DNA of 48,956 bases from Streptomyces sp. SID8352 (GTDB taxonomy: Bacteria; Actinomycetota; Actinomycetes; Streptomycetales; Streptomycetaceae), in the NCBI RefSeq assembly GCF_009862265.1, contig NZ_WWGX01000108.1, positions 110 to 49,065 of the forward strand, given 5' to 3'. The notes below the pieces were generated by a model. The model was not told where the DNA came from and searched no databases. It worked only from the letters and a program-made list of their open reading frames with translations. Positions 24,185-31,869 of the stretch are shown in pieces (position 1 is the first letter of the stretch; the number at the start of each line of letters is the position of its first letter). Made by a program: the position numbers and the translations under genes.

Positions 24185-24919
24185 ATGTCCCGGAAGCGAG
24201 CACCGCGCGCACTGCTGATCGCCGTCGTGGTCCTCGGTGTGCTCCTGGTCGTCGTGGACCGCGTCGCCGCGCACGTCGCGGAGGGGGTGGTGGCGGACCG
24301 GCTGCGCGCCTCGGAGAACCTGTCCTCGACGCCGGACGTCTCGATCAAGGGCTTCCCCTTCCTCACCCAGTGGGCCCGCGGGGAGGTGGACGACGTGGAG
24401 ATCGGCATCGGCGGCTACGAGGCCTCCACCGGCGGCGGCGAGCGCATCCGGATCGAGGGGCTGCGGGCCCGCGCCCGGGGCGTCCGCGTCGCGGAGGACG
24501 GCGGCGGCGCCACCGCGCGCAGCGCCACCGGCACCGCGACCGTCCCCTACGACGAACTGCTGAAGGCCACCGGGTCCGGGCCCGCCAAGGTGCTCCCGGG
24601 CGTCACCGCCGAGGTCGTCGGCCTGGCGGACGGCGGTCACGGGAAGGTCAAGGTGTCGGTCGCGATCACCACACCCGTCCACTCCTCGACCGTCAGCGTG
24701 CTGAGCACCCTGACGGTCGAGGACAACCAGGTCCGGGTGCACGCCGACGCGCTGCCGAAGCTGGTGGCCGACCTCGTGGGGTCCCGCATCCGGGACATCA
24801 CCGACTTCCGGCAGACCATCGACGAACTCCCGGGCGGCGTACGGCTGGACAAGGTCGAGGCGGCCGGGGACGGGGTCGAGATCACGGTGCGGGGCGCGGA
24901 CATCCGCCTCGCCGGGTAG
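24185..24919 (+). CDS. DUF2993 (LmeA-like) exported protein
   Basis: 244 residues. One N-terminal hydrophobic segment (about 11-28) acts as signal anchor; the rest is a soluble beta-rich domain starting VVADRLRASENLSSTPDVSI and containing KGFPFLTQWARGEVDDV, the signature stretch of DUF2993. The mycobacterial member LmeA is a periplasmic lipid-binding protein needed for lipomannan elongation; Streptomyces members are uncharacterised as far as I know. The ATG at 24185 follows GGGAAGGG at good spacing, favouring it over upstream in-frame starts. Confidence 0.85.
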   Translation: MSRKRAPRALLIAVVVLGVLLVVVDRVAAHVAEGVVADRLRASENLSSTPDVSIKGFPFLTQWARGEVDDVEIGIGGYEASTGGGERIRIEGLRARARGVRVAEDGGGATARSATGTATVPYDELLKATGSGPAKVLPGVTAEVVGLADGGHGKVKVSVAITTPVHSSTVSVLSTLTVEDNQVRVHADALPKLVADLVGSRIRDITDFRQTIDELPGGVRLDKVEAAGDGVEITVRGADIRLAG

Positions 24920-25087
24920 CGGCGCCGGGCAGCCGTTCCGGACCCTCCGCGTCCGAGGGGCGAGACGTCGCCGTCCGTACCGCAGAAGGCTTCTCCCGCG
25001 GTCCCGCCCGCGCCGCTCCCGGCGCCCGCCGCGCCCTGACCGCATCCCGCATCGCGGACGATGTCGTCTCACTATGCGACACGTCGG

Positions 25088-25116
25088 TGACATCGCCCGC
25101 TTTTCGTCCTTACGAT
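25088..25116 (+). promoter_or_regulatory. Promoter of cysteine leader-sseA operon
   Basis: GTGACA (-35) and TACGAT (-10) are separated by 17 bp, a good vegetative-type promoter. The -10 ends eight bases before the leader-peptide ATG, so transcription probably begins at or next to that ATG, giving a leaderless message. The 24920-25087 stretch upstream contains GATGTC/GACATC arms but no gene. Confidence 0.6.
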
Positions 25117-25123
25117 CGGTGCC

Positions 25124-25204
25124 ATGAAGCGACAGGCGGATCTCACGAAGCGGCGGGCAGTGGACCTGTGCCGCGTTGCCGCCATGCTCTGTCGCGCCTT
25201 CTGA
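25124..25204 (+). CDS. Cysteine-containing leader peptide (putative attenuator) upstream of sseA
   Basis: A 26-residue peptide, MKRQADLTKRRAVDLCRV followed by AAMLCRAF. The paired DLCR/LCR cysteines are the hallmark of short actinobacterial leader peptides placed before sulfur-assimilation genes. In mycobacteria, leaderless Cys-rich leader ORFs act as cysteine-responsive attenuators, with ribosome progress at the Cys codons controlling downstream expression. Here the promoter spacing predicts a leaderless start, and a GC-rich hairpin lies between the peptide and sseA. Existence is well supported by family likeness; the mechanism is inferred by analogy. Confidence 0.8.
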   Translation: MKRQADLTKRRAVDLCRVAAMLCRAF

Positions 25205-25239
25205 GCGGACGGCGACGCAGCCGTCCGTGTTCCCTCACC

Positions 25240-25258
25240 GCGCCCCGGTCCGGGGCGC
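25240..25258 (+). promoter_or_regulatory. Hairpin between leader peptide and sseA (attenuator candidate)
   Basis: GCGCCCCG pairs with CGGGGCGC around a 3-nt loop, 35 bp after the leader stop and 76 bp before sseA. Further GC-rich complementarity follows. It could act as terminator or as a block to the sseA ribosome site depending on leader translation. Confidence 0.45.
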
Positions 25259-25334
25259 CCGCGTGCCCGGCCCCCGCCGGCCGCGCGCACCCTCGCACCG
25301 CACGCCCCGCCGCACCTGCCCCGGAGGATAAAGC

Positions 25335-26180
25335 ATGAGCCGCAGCGACGTTCTGGTCGACGCCGACTGGCTGCAGGACCACCTGGACGACCCCACCATC
25401 GCCATCGTCGAGGTGGACGAGGACACGTCCGCGTACGAGAAGAACCACATCAAGAACGCCATTCGCATCGACTGGACGAAGGACCTCCAGGACCCGGTCC
25501 GCCGCGACTTCGTGGACCAGGAGGGCTTCGAGAAGCTGCTGTCCGCCAAGGGCATCGGCAACGACCACACGGTCGTCCTCTACGGCGGCAACAACAACTG
25601 GTTCGCCTCCTACGCCTACTGGTACTTCAAGCTGTACGGCCACGACAGCGTCAAGCTGCTCGACGGCGGCCGCAAGAAGTGGGAGCTGGACGCCCGCGAG
25701 CTGGTCGCCGGCGACGACGTCCCCGCCCGCGCCGCCACCGAGTACAAGGCCAAGCCGCAGGACGCCTCGATCCGCGCCTACCGCGACGACGTGGTCGCCG
25801 CCATCGGCTCCCTGAACATCGTCGACGTGCGGTCGCCCGACGAGTTCTCCGGCAAGCTGCTCGCCCCGGCCCACCTGCCGCAGGAGCAGTCGCAGCGCCC
25901 CGGCCACGTGCCGTCCTCCCGCAACATCCCGTGGTCGAAGAACGCCAACGACGACGGCACCTTCAAGTCCGACGAGGAGCTGAAGGCCCTCTACGAGGAC
26001 GAGCAGGTCGACCTGGCGAAGGACACCATCGCCCTGTGCCGCATCGGTGAGCGTTCCGCCCTGACCTGGTTCGTCCTGCACGAGCTGCTCGGCGTGGAGA
26101 ACGTCAAGAACTACGACGGTTCGTGGACCGAGTACGGCTCCCTGGTCGGCGTGCCGATCGAGCTGGGCCCGGCCAAGTAA
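25335..26180 (+). CDS. sseA: Thiosulfate sulfurtransferase (rhodanese)
   Basis: 281 residues with two rhodanese domains (about 5-125 inactive, 140-278 active). The catalytic cysteine is C235 in the loop CRIGERSA, which is the usual actinobacterial CysA/SseA loop for thiosulfate sulfurtransferases. The enzyme moves sulfane sulfur to thiols or cyanide and is expected in the cytoplasm. GGAGGATAAAGC precedes the ATG, a strong ribosome site. The gene is preceded by a cysteine leader peptide and followed by sseC, the standard arrangement in Streptomyces and Mycobacterium. Confidence 0.96.
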   Translation: MSRSDVLVDADWLQDHLDDPTIAIVEVDEDTSAYEKNHIKNAIRIDWTKDLQDPVRRDFVDQEGFEKLLSAKGIGNDHTVVLYGGNNNWFASYAYWYFKLYGHDSVKLLDGGRKKWELDARELVAGDDVPARAATEYKAKPQDASIRAYRDDVVAAIGSLNIVDVRSPDEFSGKLLAPAHLPQEQSQRPGHVPSSRNIPWSKNANDDGTFKSDEELKALYEDEQVDLAKDTIALCRIGERSALTWFVLHELLGVENVKNYDGSWTEYGSLVGVPIELGPAK

Positions 26181-26223
26181 CCGACCCGACCGACCTCTTT
26201 CTACACCCGATCAGGAGTACGAC

Positions 26224-26511
26224 ATGTGCGGAGCGAAGGCCGGCGGCCCCGACGCCTCGACGATCAAGCCCGGTGAGACCACCATCCAGGGACAGGTGAC
26301 CCGCGACGGCGAGCCGGTGACGGGCTACGTCCGTCTGCTGGACTCGACCGGAGAGTTCACGGCGGAGGTGCCCACCTCCGCGACCGGACAGTTCCGCTTC
26401 TACGCGGCCGAGGGCACCTGGACCGTCCGCGCGCTCGTCCCGGGTGCCACCGCCGACCGCACGGTCGTCGCCCAGCAGGGCGGACTGGCGGAGGTCGCGA
26501 TCGCCGTCTGA
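26224..26511 (+). CDS. sseC: DUF1416 protein SseC
   Basis: 95 residues starting MCGAKAGGP, the conserved DUF1416 opening with a Cys at position 2. The remainder is a small beta-sandwich-like domain (TIQGQVTRDGEPVTGYVRLL). It always follows sseA in actinomycetes, and a role in sulfur transfer or thiosulfate metabolism is assumed but unproven. The ribosome site CAGGAG lies just upstream, 43 bp after the sseA stop. A strong terminator follows. Confidence 0.93.
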   Translation: MCGAKAGGPDASTIKPGETTIQGQVTRDGEPVTGYVRLLDSTGEFTAEVPTSATGQFRFYAAEGTWTVRALVPGATADRTVVAQQGGLAEVAIAV

Positions 26512-26524
26512 CGGCATCCGGATG

Positions 26525-26573
26525 CCAGAGGGCCGCGCCCCACGGGTTGGACACCCGGGGCGCGGCCCTCTGG
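26525..26573 (+). terminator. Strong hairpin terminator of sseA-sseC operon
   Basis: A perfect 17-bp stem (CCAGAGGGCCGCGCCCC and its complement) with a 15-nt loop, 14 bp after the sseC stop. The clearest terminator in the window. Confidence 0.9.
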
Positions 26574-26609
26574 GCTGTCCGCGGACGTCTCCGGATCTAC
26601 CCTGGACGT

Positions 26610-26873
26610 ATGTACGCACGGCGTCGGCACGTCTACTTCGCCATGATGGGCGTCTGCATCGTGCTGTTCGTCCTGGCCTGGGCGGTGGTCCGGATGTGGT
26701 CGGTCCCGGCGGCCGTGGGCATGTGCCTGTTCGCCATGCTCATCCCGCCGGTCGCCGCGATCGTGGCCAACCGTCGGGGTCCGGAGGACCGCTGGTGGGA
26801 CGACCCCTCGGGCGACGCCGAGTCGGACGAGTGGTGGGACGAACTGGACGGCAAGAAGCGGCCCCGCCGCTGA
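26610..26873 (+). CDS. Small membrane protein, DUF3099 family
   Basis: 87 residues: a basic start (MYARRRHVYF), two hydrophobic helices (about 9-28 and 32-52) and an acidic, Trp-rich tail (DRWWDDPSG, DEWWDELDG). The pattern matches DUF3099, a conserved actinobacterial membrane family of unknown function. It starts 37 bp past the sseC terminator and so has its own promoter. The 26874-27096 gap downstream shows no gene. Confidence 0.85.
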   Translation: MYARRRHVYFAMMGVCIVLFVLAWAVVRMWSVPAAVGMCLFAMLIPPVAAIVANRRGPEDRWWDDPSGDAESDEWWDELDGKKRPRR

Positions 26874-27096
26874 CCGCCCCGTCACGGCACCCGCCCCGCG
26901 CACCGGCCCGGAACCGCGCGCGGGGGAAGCGGCGCGGGACCGGGCGCGCGGCCGGCCGGGAGCGAGGTCCCGGCGCGGGGCGCGGCACCCGTGGGGCGGC
27001 AGTGGAGGGGGTGGCCGGTGACACGACGGAGGAGGCGGTGATTCCGCTTCGTACCGGAGTCTTGACCGTCCGTATGGTCTAAACCAATCATGGCGC

Positions 27097-27834
27097 ATGC
27101 CGAGAATCCGCAGAACGCTCACCGCCCTCGCGCCGCTGCTCCTGGCCGCCGGGCTCGCCGCCCCCGCCCAGGCAGACGGTGCCGCCGCGGCCCCCGCCCC
27201 GGCCGCCGCGACGGCCGCCTGGCCCGCCCCCGCGCCCGTCCTCACCCGCGTCGCCACCGGCGACCCGGTGCTCTTCATCACCATCGACGACGGATGGGGC
27301 ACCGAGGACGCCGCCGGCGCCCAGCGGCTGCTCATCGAGCGGCGGATCCCCGCCTCCCTGTTCCTGCTGCCGGACGCCTACGAGCGCGACCGGGACTACT
27401 ACCGCACCCTGCTCGCCCACAGCCCCGCCCGGGTGGAGAACCACACCGTCACCCACCGCGACATGACCACGCTCACCGAGGCCGAGCAGCGCGGGGAGAT
27501 CTGCGGGGCCCGCGACCGCCAGCTCGCGGCCTTCGGCGACAGCCCGCAGCTCTTCCGCCCGGCGGGCGGCCAGACCTACCAGTGGCCCTACTACAACGAC
27601 GCCACCCGGACCGCCGCGACCGCCTGCGGCGCCCGGACCGTGATCACCTGGACCCACGACCTGACCACCTGGGGCGCCTGGTCGCCCCCGGTGCCCGCGC
27701 TGAGCGCCGGGGACATCGTGCTGCTCCACATGGGCCCGCAGCTGGAGGGCGACCTCCGGCGGGTGCTCGCCGCGGCGGACGCGGCCGGACTGTCCCCGGC
27801 CCGGCTGCGCGACTACACCCGGGGCGCCTCCTGA
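27097..27834 (+). CDS. Secreted polysaccharide deacetylase (NodB domain)
   Basis: 245 residues with a signal peptide (about 1-26). The NodB fold is shown by TIDDGWG with D64 (base) and D65 (metal), the metal-binding pair H116/H120 in NHTVTHRDM, FRPAGGQTY in the position of the usual RxPxG motif, and the late VLLHMGP histidine. It should remove N-acetyl groups from peptidoglycan or chitin-like glycans outside the cell. Two cysteines (in EICGAR and TACGAR) could form a disulfide. It converges on the DsrE-like gene with only 13 bp between the stops. Confidence 0.92.
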   Translation: MPRIRRTLTALAPLLLAAGLAAPAQADGAAAAPAPAAATAAWPAPAPVLTRVATGDPVLFITIDDGWGTEDAAGAQRLLIERRIPASLFLLPDAYERDRDYYRTLLAHSPARVENHTVTHRDMTTLTEAEQRGEICGARDRQLAAFGDSPQLFRPAGGQTYQWPYYNDATRTAATACGARTVITWTHDLTTWGAWSPPVPALSAGDIVLLHMGPQLEGDLRRVLAAADAAGLSPARLRDYTRGAS

Positions 27835-27847
27835 GCGCGGCGCGGCG

Positions 27848-28210
27848 TCAGTAGACGAGCGCCTGGGTGCCGTCGGAGAGCGACTCCTGCACGAACACCT
27901 GGGCGCCCGCGATCCGCACGCCCTCGATGACGTCCTGCTCGGTGATCCCGCGGCGGGCCGCGCACTGGGTGCACAGGGTCAGCCGCCCGCCCGCCAGAAC
28001 CGCGTCCAGCAGCTCCGGCAGCGGCGCGGAGTGCGGCAGCTCGAACCCGGCGGCCCGGCCCGGCACCGCGAACCAGGCGGACTCGCCGGTCAGCCAGAGC
28101 GACACCTCGACACCGCTGGCCACGGCCACCGCGGCCACCGTGAACGCCTGCGAGCACCGTTCGGGCGCGTCGGCACCCGCCGTCACCTTGATCACGAGCT
28201 TCTTCGCCAT
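27848..28210 (-). CDS. DsrE/DsrF-like protein
   Basis: 120 residues, one DsrE-like domain starting MAKKLVIKVTAGADAPERC. In sulfur relay proteins of this fold a cysteine carries persulfide; here CTQCAARRGI near residue 80 provides a CxxC pair. It may be involved in sulfur handling, in keeping with sseA and sseC nearby, but the fold also occurs in proteins of other roles. ATG at 28210 is the only good start. It diverges from the small membrane peptide gene. Confidence 0.82.
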   Translation of the reverse strand: MAKKLVIKVTAGADAPERCSQAFTVAAVAVASGVEVSLWLTGESAWFAVPGRAAGFELPHSAPLPELLDAVLAGGRLTLCTQCAARRGITEQDVIEGVRIAGAQVFVQESLSDGTQALVY

Positions 28211-28360
28211 GGCCGCATCGTACGGCGCGCCCCCCGCCCGTCGGCCGCGAGGGCCGACCTCGCCCCGTGCCGCCGGGCCCGGCCGCGTAAGCTGGTGCCC
28301 GGCCCCGCGCGCGCGGCGCACGCACCGCCCGTACCGCACCCGCTCAACCGAGGAGCACCC

Positions 28361-28459
28361 GTGGAGATCTTCTTCGAAACCCTGCTGGTCCTGGTCTGCG
28401 TGGGCGTTCTCGCCTTCGCCGGACTGACCGTGAAGAAGCTGTACCAGGGCCAGCGCTGA
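28361..28459 (+). CDS. 32-residue single-span membrane peptide
   Basis: GTG start with AGGAG seven bases upstream; product is MEIFFETLLVLVCVGVLAFA followed by GLTVKKLYQGQR. One hydrophobic helix (about 5-23) and a basic C-terminus suggest an inner-membrane peptide with the tail in the cytosol. It lies 25 bp before the nitrobindin-like gene and is probably co-transcribed. Function unknown. Good start context, clear helix and operon position argue that it is real despite its size. Confidence 0.7.
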   Translation: MEIFFETLLVLVCVGVLAFAGLTVKKLYQGQR

Positions 28460-28484
28460 CCCCCCACGCCAGGAAGTTCCTCTC

Positions 28485-29060
28485 ATGATCGAGATCCCGT
28501 CCGACCTCCACAAGGACCTCGTCCCGCTCGTCTTCCTCCTCGGGAACTGGGCGGGTGCCGGCGTGCACGACTTCCCGGGCGCCGAGAAGTGCAACTTCGG
28601 GCAGGAGGTCTCCTTCACCCACGACGGCCGGGACTTCCTGGAGTACGCCTCCCACACCTGGGTGCTCGACCAGGACGGCGAGAAGGTCCGCCCGCTGGAG
28701 TCCGAGCACGGCTTCTGGCGCGTCGACGCGCAGCGCCGGGTCGAGGTGACGATGACCCGCGACGACGGCGTCATCGAGATCTGGTACGGCGAGCTGGCCG
28801 ACCAGAAGCCGCAGATCGACCTGGTGACGGACGCCGTGGCCCGCACCGCCGCCTCCCGTCCCTACACCGGCGGCAAGCGGCTGTACGGCTACGTCAAGAG
28901 CGACCTGATGTGGGTCGGCGAGAAGCAGACCCCCGAGGTCGAGCTGCGCCCCTACATGTCGGCGCACCTGAAGAAGGTCGTCACCCCGGAGGACGTCGAG
29001 CGCTGGGCCAGGGCCCTGCCCGACGACATGCCGGACGACGGCATCGCCTTCTTCAAGTAG
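28485..29060 (+). CDS. Nitrobindin-like heme-binding beta-barrel protein (FABP-like)
   Basis: 191 residues with the family signature GNWAGAGVHDFPG near 20-32 and a ten-stranded-barrel pattern. Nitrobindins hold a ferric heme in the barrel with a histidine near the C-terminus, here probably the His of YMSAHLKKV, and can bind nitric oxide or isomerise peroxynitrite. Older annotation calls these fatty-acid-binding-like proteins. AGGAAG precedes the ATG. Heme binding is inferred from family membership. Confidence 0.85.
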   Translation: MIEIPSDLHKDLVPLVFLLGNWAGAGVHDFPGAEKCNFGQEVSFTHDGRDFLEYASHTWVLDQDGEKVRPLESEHGFWRVDAQRRVEVTMTRDDGVIEIWYGELADQKPQIDLVTDAVARTAASRPYTGGKRLYGYVKSDLMWVGEKQTPEVELRPYMSAHLKKVVTPEDVERWARALPDDMPDDGIAFFK

Positions 29061-29085
29061 CCGCGGGCGGCCGCCCCGCGCGCGC

Positions 29086-29502
29086 TCACGCCTCGACGGT
29101 CACCCGCACCACCTCGTGCGCGTCGTCGAACCGGACGGCCGGCCAGTAGCCGTCCGGGAAGTGGGCGCCGCAGGTGTCGGACAGATGCAGGACCACCCCG
29201 TCGCCGTCGGCCTCGATGGTGTCCAGCAGCAGGTCCGCCCGCGCCTCGGCCAGCTCCGCTTCGGTCGGCGCCCCCTCCCCGAACTCCCGGACGACCGCCT
29301 CGGCGGCCCGGCGCTCCAGCTCGGCGCACCGCCCGGCCGCCCGGCGCAGCCGGGCCGCCACCGGCGCGGGCACCGTGCCGTCCGGCTCCGGCAGCAGGGC
29401 GGCCTCCCGGCCGCCGGGCAGGCGCACCCGGCCGGGCACCCCGTCCGGCGGGGCGGCGGGCCGCGGGGCGTCGAGGGGGCGTTCGGCGGAGGGCTCGGTC
29501 AC
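29086..29502 (-). CDS. Conserved hypothetical protein
   Basis: 138 residues from GTG at 29502 (an upstream start at 29553 would add 17 residues of low complexity). The first half is Pro/Arg-rich, then a helical stretch (RLRRAAGRCAELERRAAEAVV) and an acidic alpha/beta C-terminus (LLLDTIEADGDGVVLHLSDT, then GAHFPDGYWPAVRF). I do not recognise the family. It lies between two rightward genes, convergent with the nitrobindin-like gene (25 bp between stops) and divergent from nur. Confidence 0.7.
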   Translation of the reverse strand: MTEPSAERPLDAPRPAAPPDGVPGRVRLPGGREAALLPEPDGTVPAPVAARLRRAAGRCAELERRAAEAVVREFGEGAPTEAELAEARADLLLDTIEADGDGVVLHLSDTCGAHFPDGYWPAVRFDDAHEVVRVTVEA

Positions 29503-29645
29503 AGCGGCACTGTAGCCGCGGCCCGGATCCCGCGGCGGGGCGCCTCCGGCCACCCGGGCCGGGCCGCACCGCTCCGGCGGGGCCGGGGAGGTCCGGGCCG
29601 TCCGGGCCCGCCGGGAAGCGCGGAACAGCCCGTAGACTCGGGGGC

Positions 29646-30086
29646 GTGGTGAGCACCGACTGGAAGAGCGACCTCAGACAGCGCGGCTACCGGCTGACGC
29701 CTCAGCGGCAACTGGTGCTCGAAGCCGTGGACACCCTGGAGCACGCGACCCCCGACGACATCCTCGTCGAGGTGCGCAGGACCGCCTCGGGGATCAACAT
29801 CTCCACCGTCTACCGCACGCTGGAGCTGCTGGAGGAGCTGGGCCTCGTCTCGCACGCCCATCTCGGGCACGGGTCGCCCACCTACCACCTGGCCGACCGG
29901 CACCACCACATCCACCTGGTCTGCCGGGACTGCGCCCAGGTCATCGAGGCCGACCTGTCGGTCGCGGCCGGCTTCACCGCAGAGCTGCGCGAGCGGTTCG
30001 GCTTCGACACCGACATGAAGCACTTCGCCATCTTCGGCCGCTGCGCCGACTGTTCCGCCGCGAAGGCCCCGGCCGCCGGGTCGTAG
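29646..30086 (+). CDS. nur: Nickel-responsive Fur-family regulator Nur
   Basis: 146 residues. N-terminal winged helix (LTPQRQLVLEAVDTLEHATP to about 75), C-terminal dimerisation domain. All seven histidine ligands known for the two metal sites of S. coelicolor Nur are at the same numbers: H70, H72 and H126 for the nickel site, H33, H86, H88 and H90 for the second site. The protein represses nickel uptake and the Fe superoxide dismutase gene when nickel is sufficient. Two CxxC motifs (CRDC, CADC) are present. GTG GTG start; either could be used. ygfZ follows after 9 bp. Confidence 0.96.
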   Translation: MVSTDWKSDLRQRGYRLTPQRQLVLEAVDTLEHATPDDILVEVRRTASGINISTVYRTLELLEELGLVSHAHLGHGSPTYHLADRHHHIHLVCRDCAQVIEADLSVAAGFTAELRERFGFDTDMKHFAIFGRCADCSAAKAPAAGS

Positions 30087-30095
30087 TCTGGGGGC

Positions 30096-31061
30096 ATGAA
30101 GAGCCCCCTGCTGTCCCTGCCCGGCGCCGTCCCCGCCGAGGGCGTGGACGAAGGCGTCGCCGCCCACTACGGCGACCTGTTCCGCGAGCAGCGCGCCCTC
30201 GCCGAGGGCACCGGATTCGTCGACCTCTCGCACCGCGGTGTGGTCGCCGTGACCGGTGACGACCGGCTGAGCTGGCTGCACCTGCTGCTCACCCAGCACG
30301 TCAGCGACCTGCCGCCCGGCCGGGCCACCGAGGCGCTGGTCCTCTCCGCCAACGGCCACATCGAGCACGCCCTGTACCTCGTCGACGACGGGACGACCAC
30401 CTGGGCCCATGTGGAGCCGGGCACCCGGGAGACGCTCATCGCCTATCTGGAGTCGATGAAGTTCTTCTACCGCGTCGAGGTCGCGGACCGCACCGCCGAC
30501 CTCGCCGTGGTGCACCTCCCGGCCGGTTCCATCACCGCGGCGCCCGCCTCCGCCGTCGTCCGCGAGACGCCGTACGGGCGCGACCTGTTCCTGCCGCGCG
30601 ACGGGCTGGAGGCGTTCGCCGCCCAGGCCGGCCCGCCCGCCGGGATCCTCGCCCACGAGGCGCTGCGCGTGGAGCAGCACCGGCCCCGCCTCGGCTTCGA
30701 GACCGACCACCGGACCATCCCGCACGAGCTGGGCTGGATCGGCACCGCCGTCCATCTGCAGAAGGGCTGCTACCGGGGCCAGGAGACCGTCGCCCGGGTG
30801 CACAACCTCGGCCGGCCGCCGCGCCGACTGGTCTTCCTGCACCTGGACGGCAGCGAGGTGCACCTGCCCCCGGCAGGGTCCCCCGTCCGGCTCGCGGACG
30901 ACGGCCCCGACGGGCGCAGGATCGGCTTCGTCACCACCTCCGCGCGCCACCACGAGCTGGGTCCGGTCGCCCTCGCCCTGATCAAGCGGAACGTTCCGGT
31001 GGACGCGCGGCTGGTCGCCGAGGAGACGGCGGCGGCGCAGGAGACCGTCGTCGAGCCCTGA
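30096..31061 (+). CDS. ygfZ: YgfZ/GcvT-domain folate-binding protein
   Basis: 321 residues. The signature KGCYRGQETVAR near residue 224 is the conserved YgfZ motif, whose cysteine takes part in iron-sulfur cluster assembly or repair with folate bound in the GcvT-like fold. The N-terminal part (VDLSHRGVVAVTGDDRLSWLH) matches the aminomethyltransferase fold. Starts 9 bp after nur, so probably co-transcribed. Confidence 0.92.
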   Translation: MKSPLLSLPGAVPAEGVDEGVAAHYGDLFREQRALAEGTGFVDLSHRGVVAVTGDDRLSWLHLLLTQHVSDLPPGRATEALVLSANGHIEHALYLVDDGTTTWAHVEPGTRETLIAYLESMKFFYRVEVADRTADLAVVHLPAGSITAAPASAVVRETPYGRDLFLPRDGLEAFAAQAGPPAGILAHEALRVEQHRPRLGFETDHRTIPHELGWIGTAVHLQKGCYRGQETVARVHNLGRPPRRLVFLHLDGSEVHLPPAGSPVRLADDGPDGRRIGFVTTSARHHELGPVALALIKRNVPVDARLVAEETAAAQETVVEP

Positions 31062-31077
31062 CCCGGCAGCGTCCGGG

Positions 31078-31115
31078 CGGCCCGTCGTCCCCGCACCGGC
31101 GGGGAGGGCGGGCCG
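31078..31115. terminator. Hairpin terminator between convergent ygfZ and dtd
   Basis: CGGCCCG and CCCCGC pair with GCGGGG and CGGGCCG around a 4-nt loop, with a symmetric 4-nt internal bulge. It begins 17 bp after the ygfZ stop. Confidence 0.65.
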
Positions 31116-31155
31116 CTTCCGCACCCGCGGGCGCCTCCGCCCCGGTGGGCGCCCT

Positions 31156-31247
31156 CGCGGCTCCGGCTGCCGTCTCCGCACCCGCGGGCGCCTCCGCGGC
31201 TCCGGCTGCCGTCTCCGCCCCGGCGGACGCCTCCGCGGCTCCGGCGG
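31156..31247. repeat. 39-bp tandem repeat, about 2.4 units
   Basis: Units begin at 31156, 31195 and 31234 with CGCGGCTCCGGCTGCCGTCT and end in GCGCCTC or GACGCCTC; a diverged partial unit precedes them. It fills the gap between the convergent ygfZ and dtd genes and encodes nothing credible. Confidence 0.75.
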
Positions 31248-31274
31248 GGCCCGGCCGTCCGGCGGCGCGGGTCC

Positions 31275-31700
31275 TCAGACCTCGACCAGCACCGTGAACG
31301 GGCCGTCGTTCGTCAGCGACACCCGCATCGAGGCGCCGAACCGGCCCGTCGCCACCGTCGCCCCCAGCTCCCGCAGCCGGGCCACGACCTCGTCGACCAG
31401 CGGCTCCGCGACCTCGCCCGGCGCGGCGGCGCTCCAGGTGGGGCGGCGGCCCTTGCGGGCGTCCCCGTACAGGGTGAACTGGCTGATCACCAGGAGCGGG
31501 GCGCCGGTGTCCGAGCAGGACCGCTCGTCCCGCAGGATCCGCAGCGACCAGAGCTTGCGGGCCAGCCGCGCCGCGTCCTGTGCCGTGTCGCCGTGGGTGA
31601 CGCCGACCAGGACGCAGAGCCCCTCGCCGTCGATCGCGCCGATCGTCCCGCCGTCCACGACGACGCTCGCGCCGTCCACCCTCTGCACCACAGCTCGCAT
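31275..31700 (-). CDS. dtd: D-aminoacyl-tRNA deacylase
   Basis: 141 residues, the normal DTD length. It hydrolyses D-amino acids (and glycine) wrongly attached to tRNA. The start MRAVVQRVDGASV and the motifs SQFTLYGD and TNDGPFTV (the second containing the Gly-cisPro that excludes L-amino acids) are diagnostic. ATG at 31700 gives the family N-terminus, so the longer upstream frame is rejected. Divergent from rsiG. Confidence 0.96.
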   Translation of the reverse strand: MRAVVQRVDGASVVVDGGTIGAIDGEGLCVLVGVTHGDTAQDAARLARKLWSLRILRDERSCSDTGAPLLVISQFTLYGDARKGRRPTWSAAAPGEVAEPLVDEVVARLRELGATVATGRFGASMRVSLTNDGPFTVLVEV

Positions 31701-31869
31701 GGAGCCCATGATGCCGGGCCGGTCCGGGCCGGCTCCGGGCGACCCCGTACGGGGTTTCTTTTCGCTACCTAACCCCCCATCTGGGGCCGTTCGGGGGCAC
31801 TCGGTCACATAGCGGCCACTTGGGATGGCACGATGCTCCCAGACGCCGGTCGAGGGACGGTTGAGGGAC

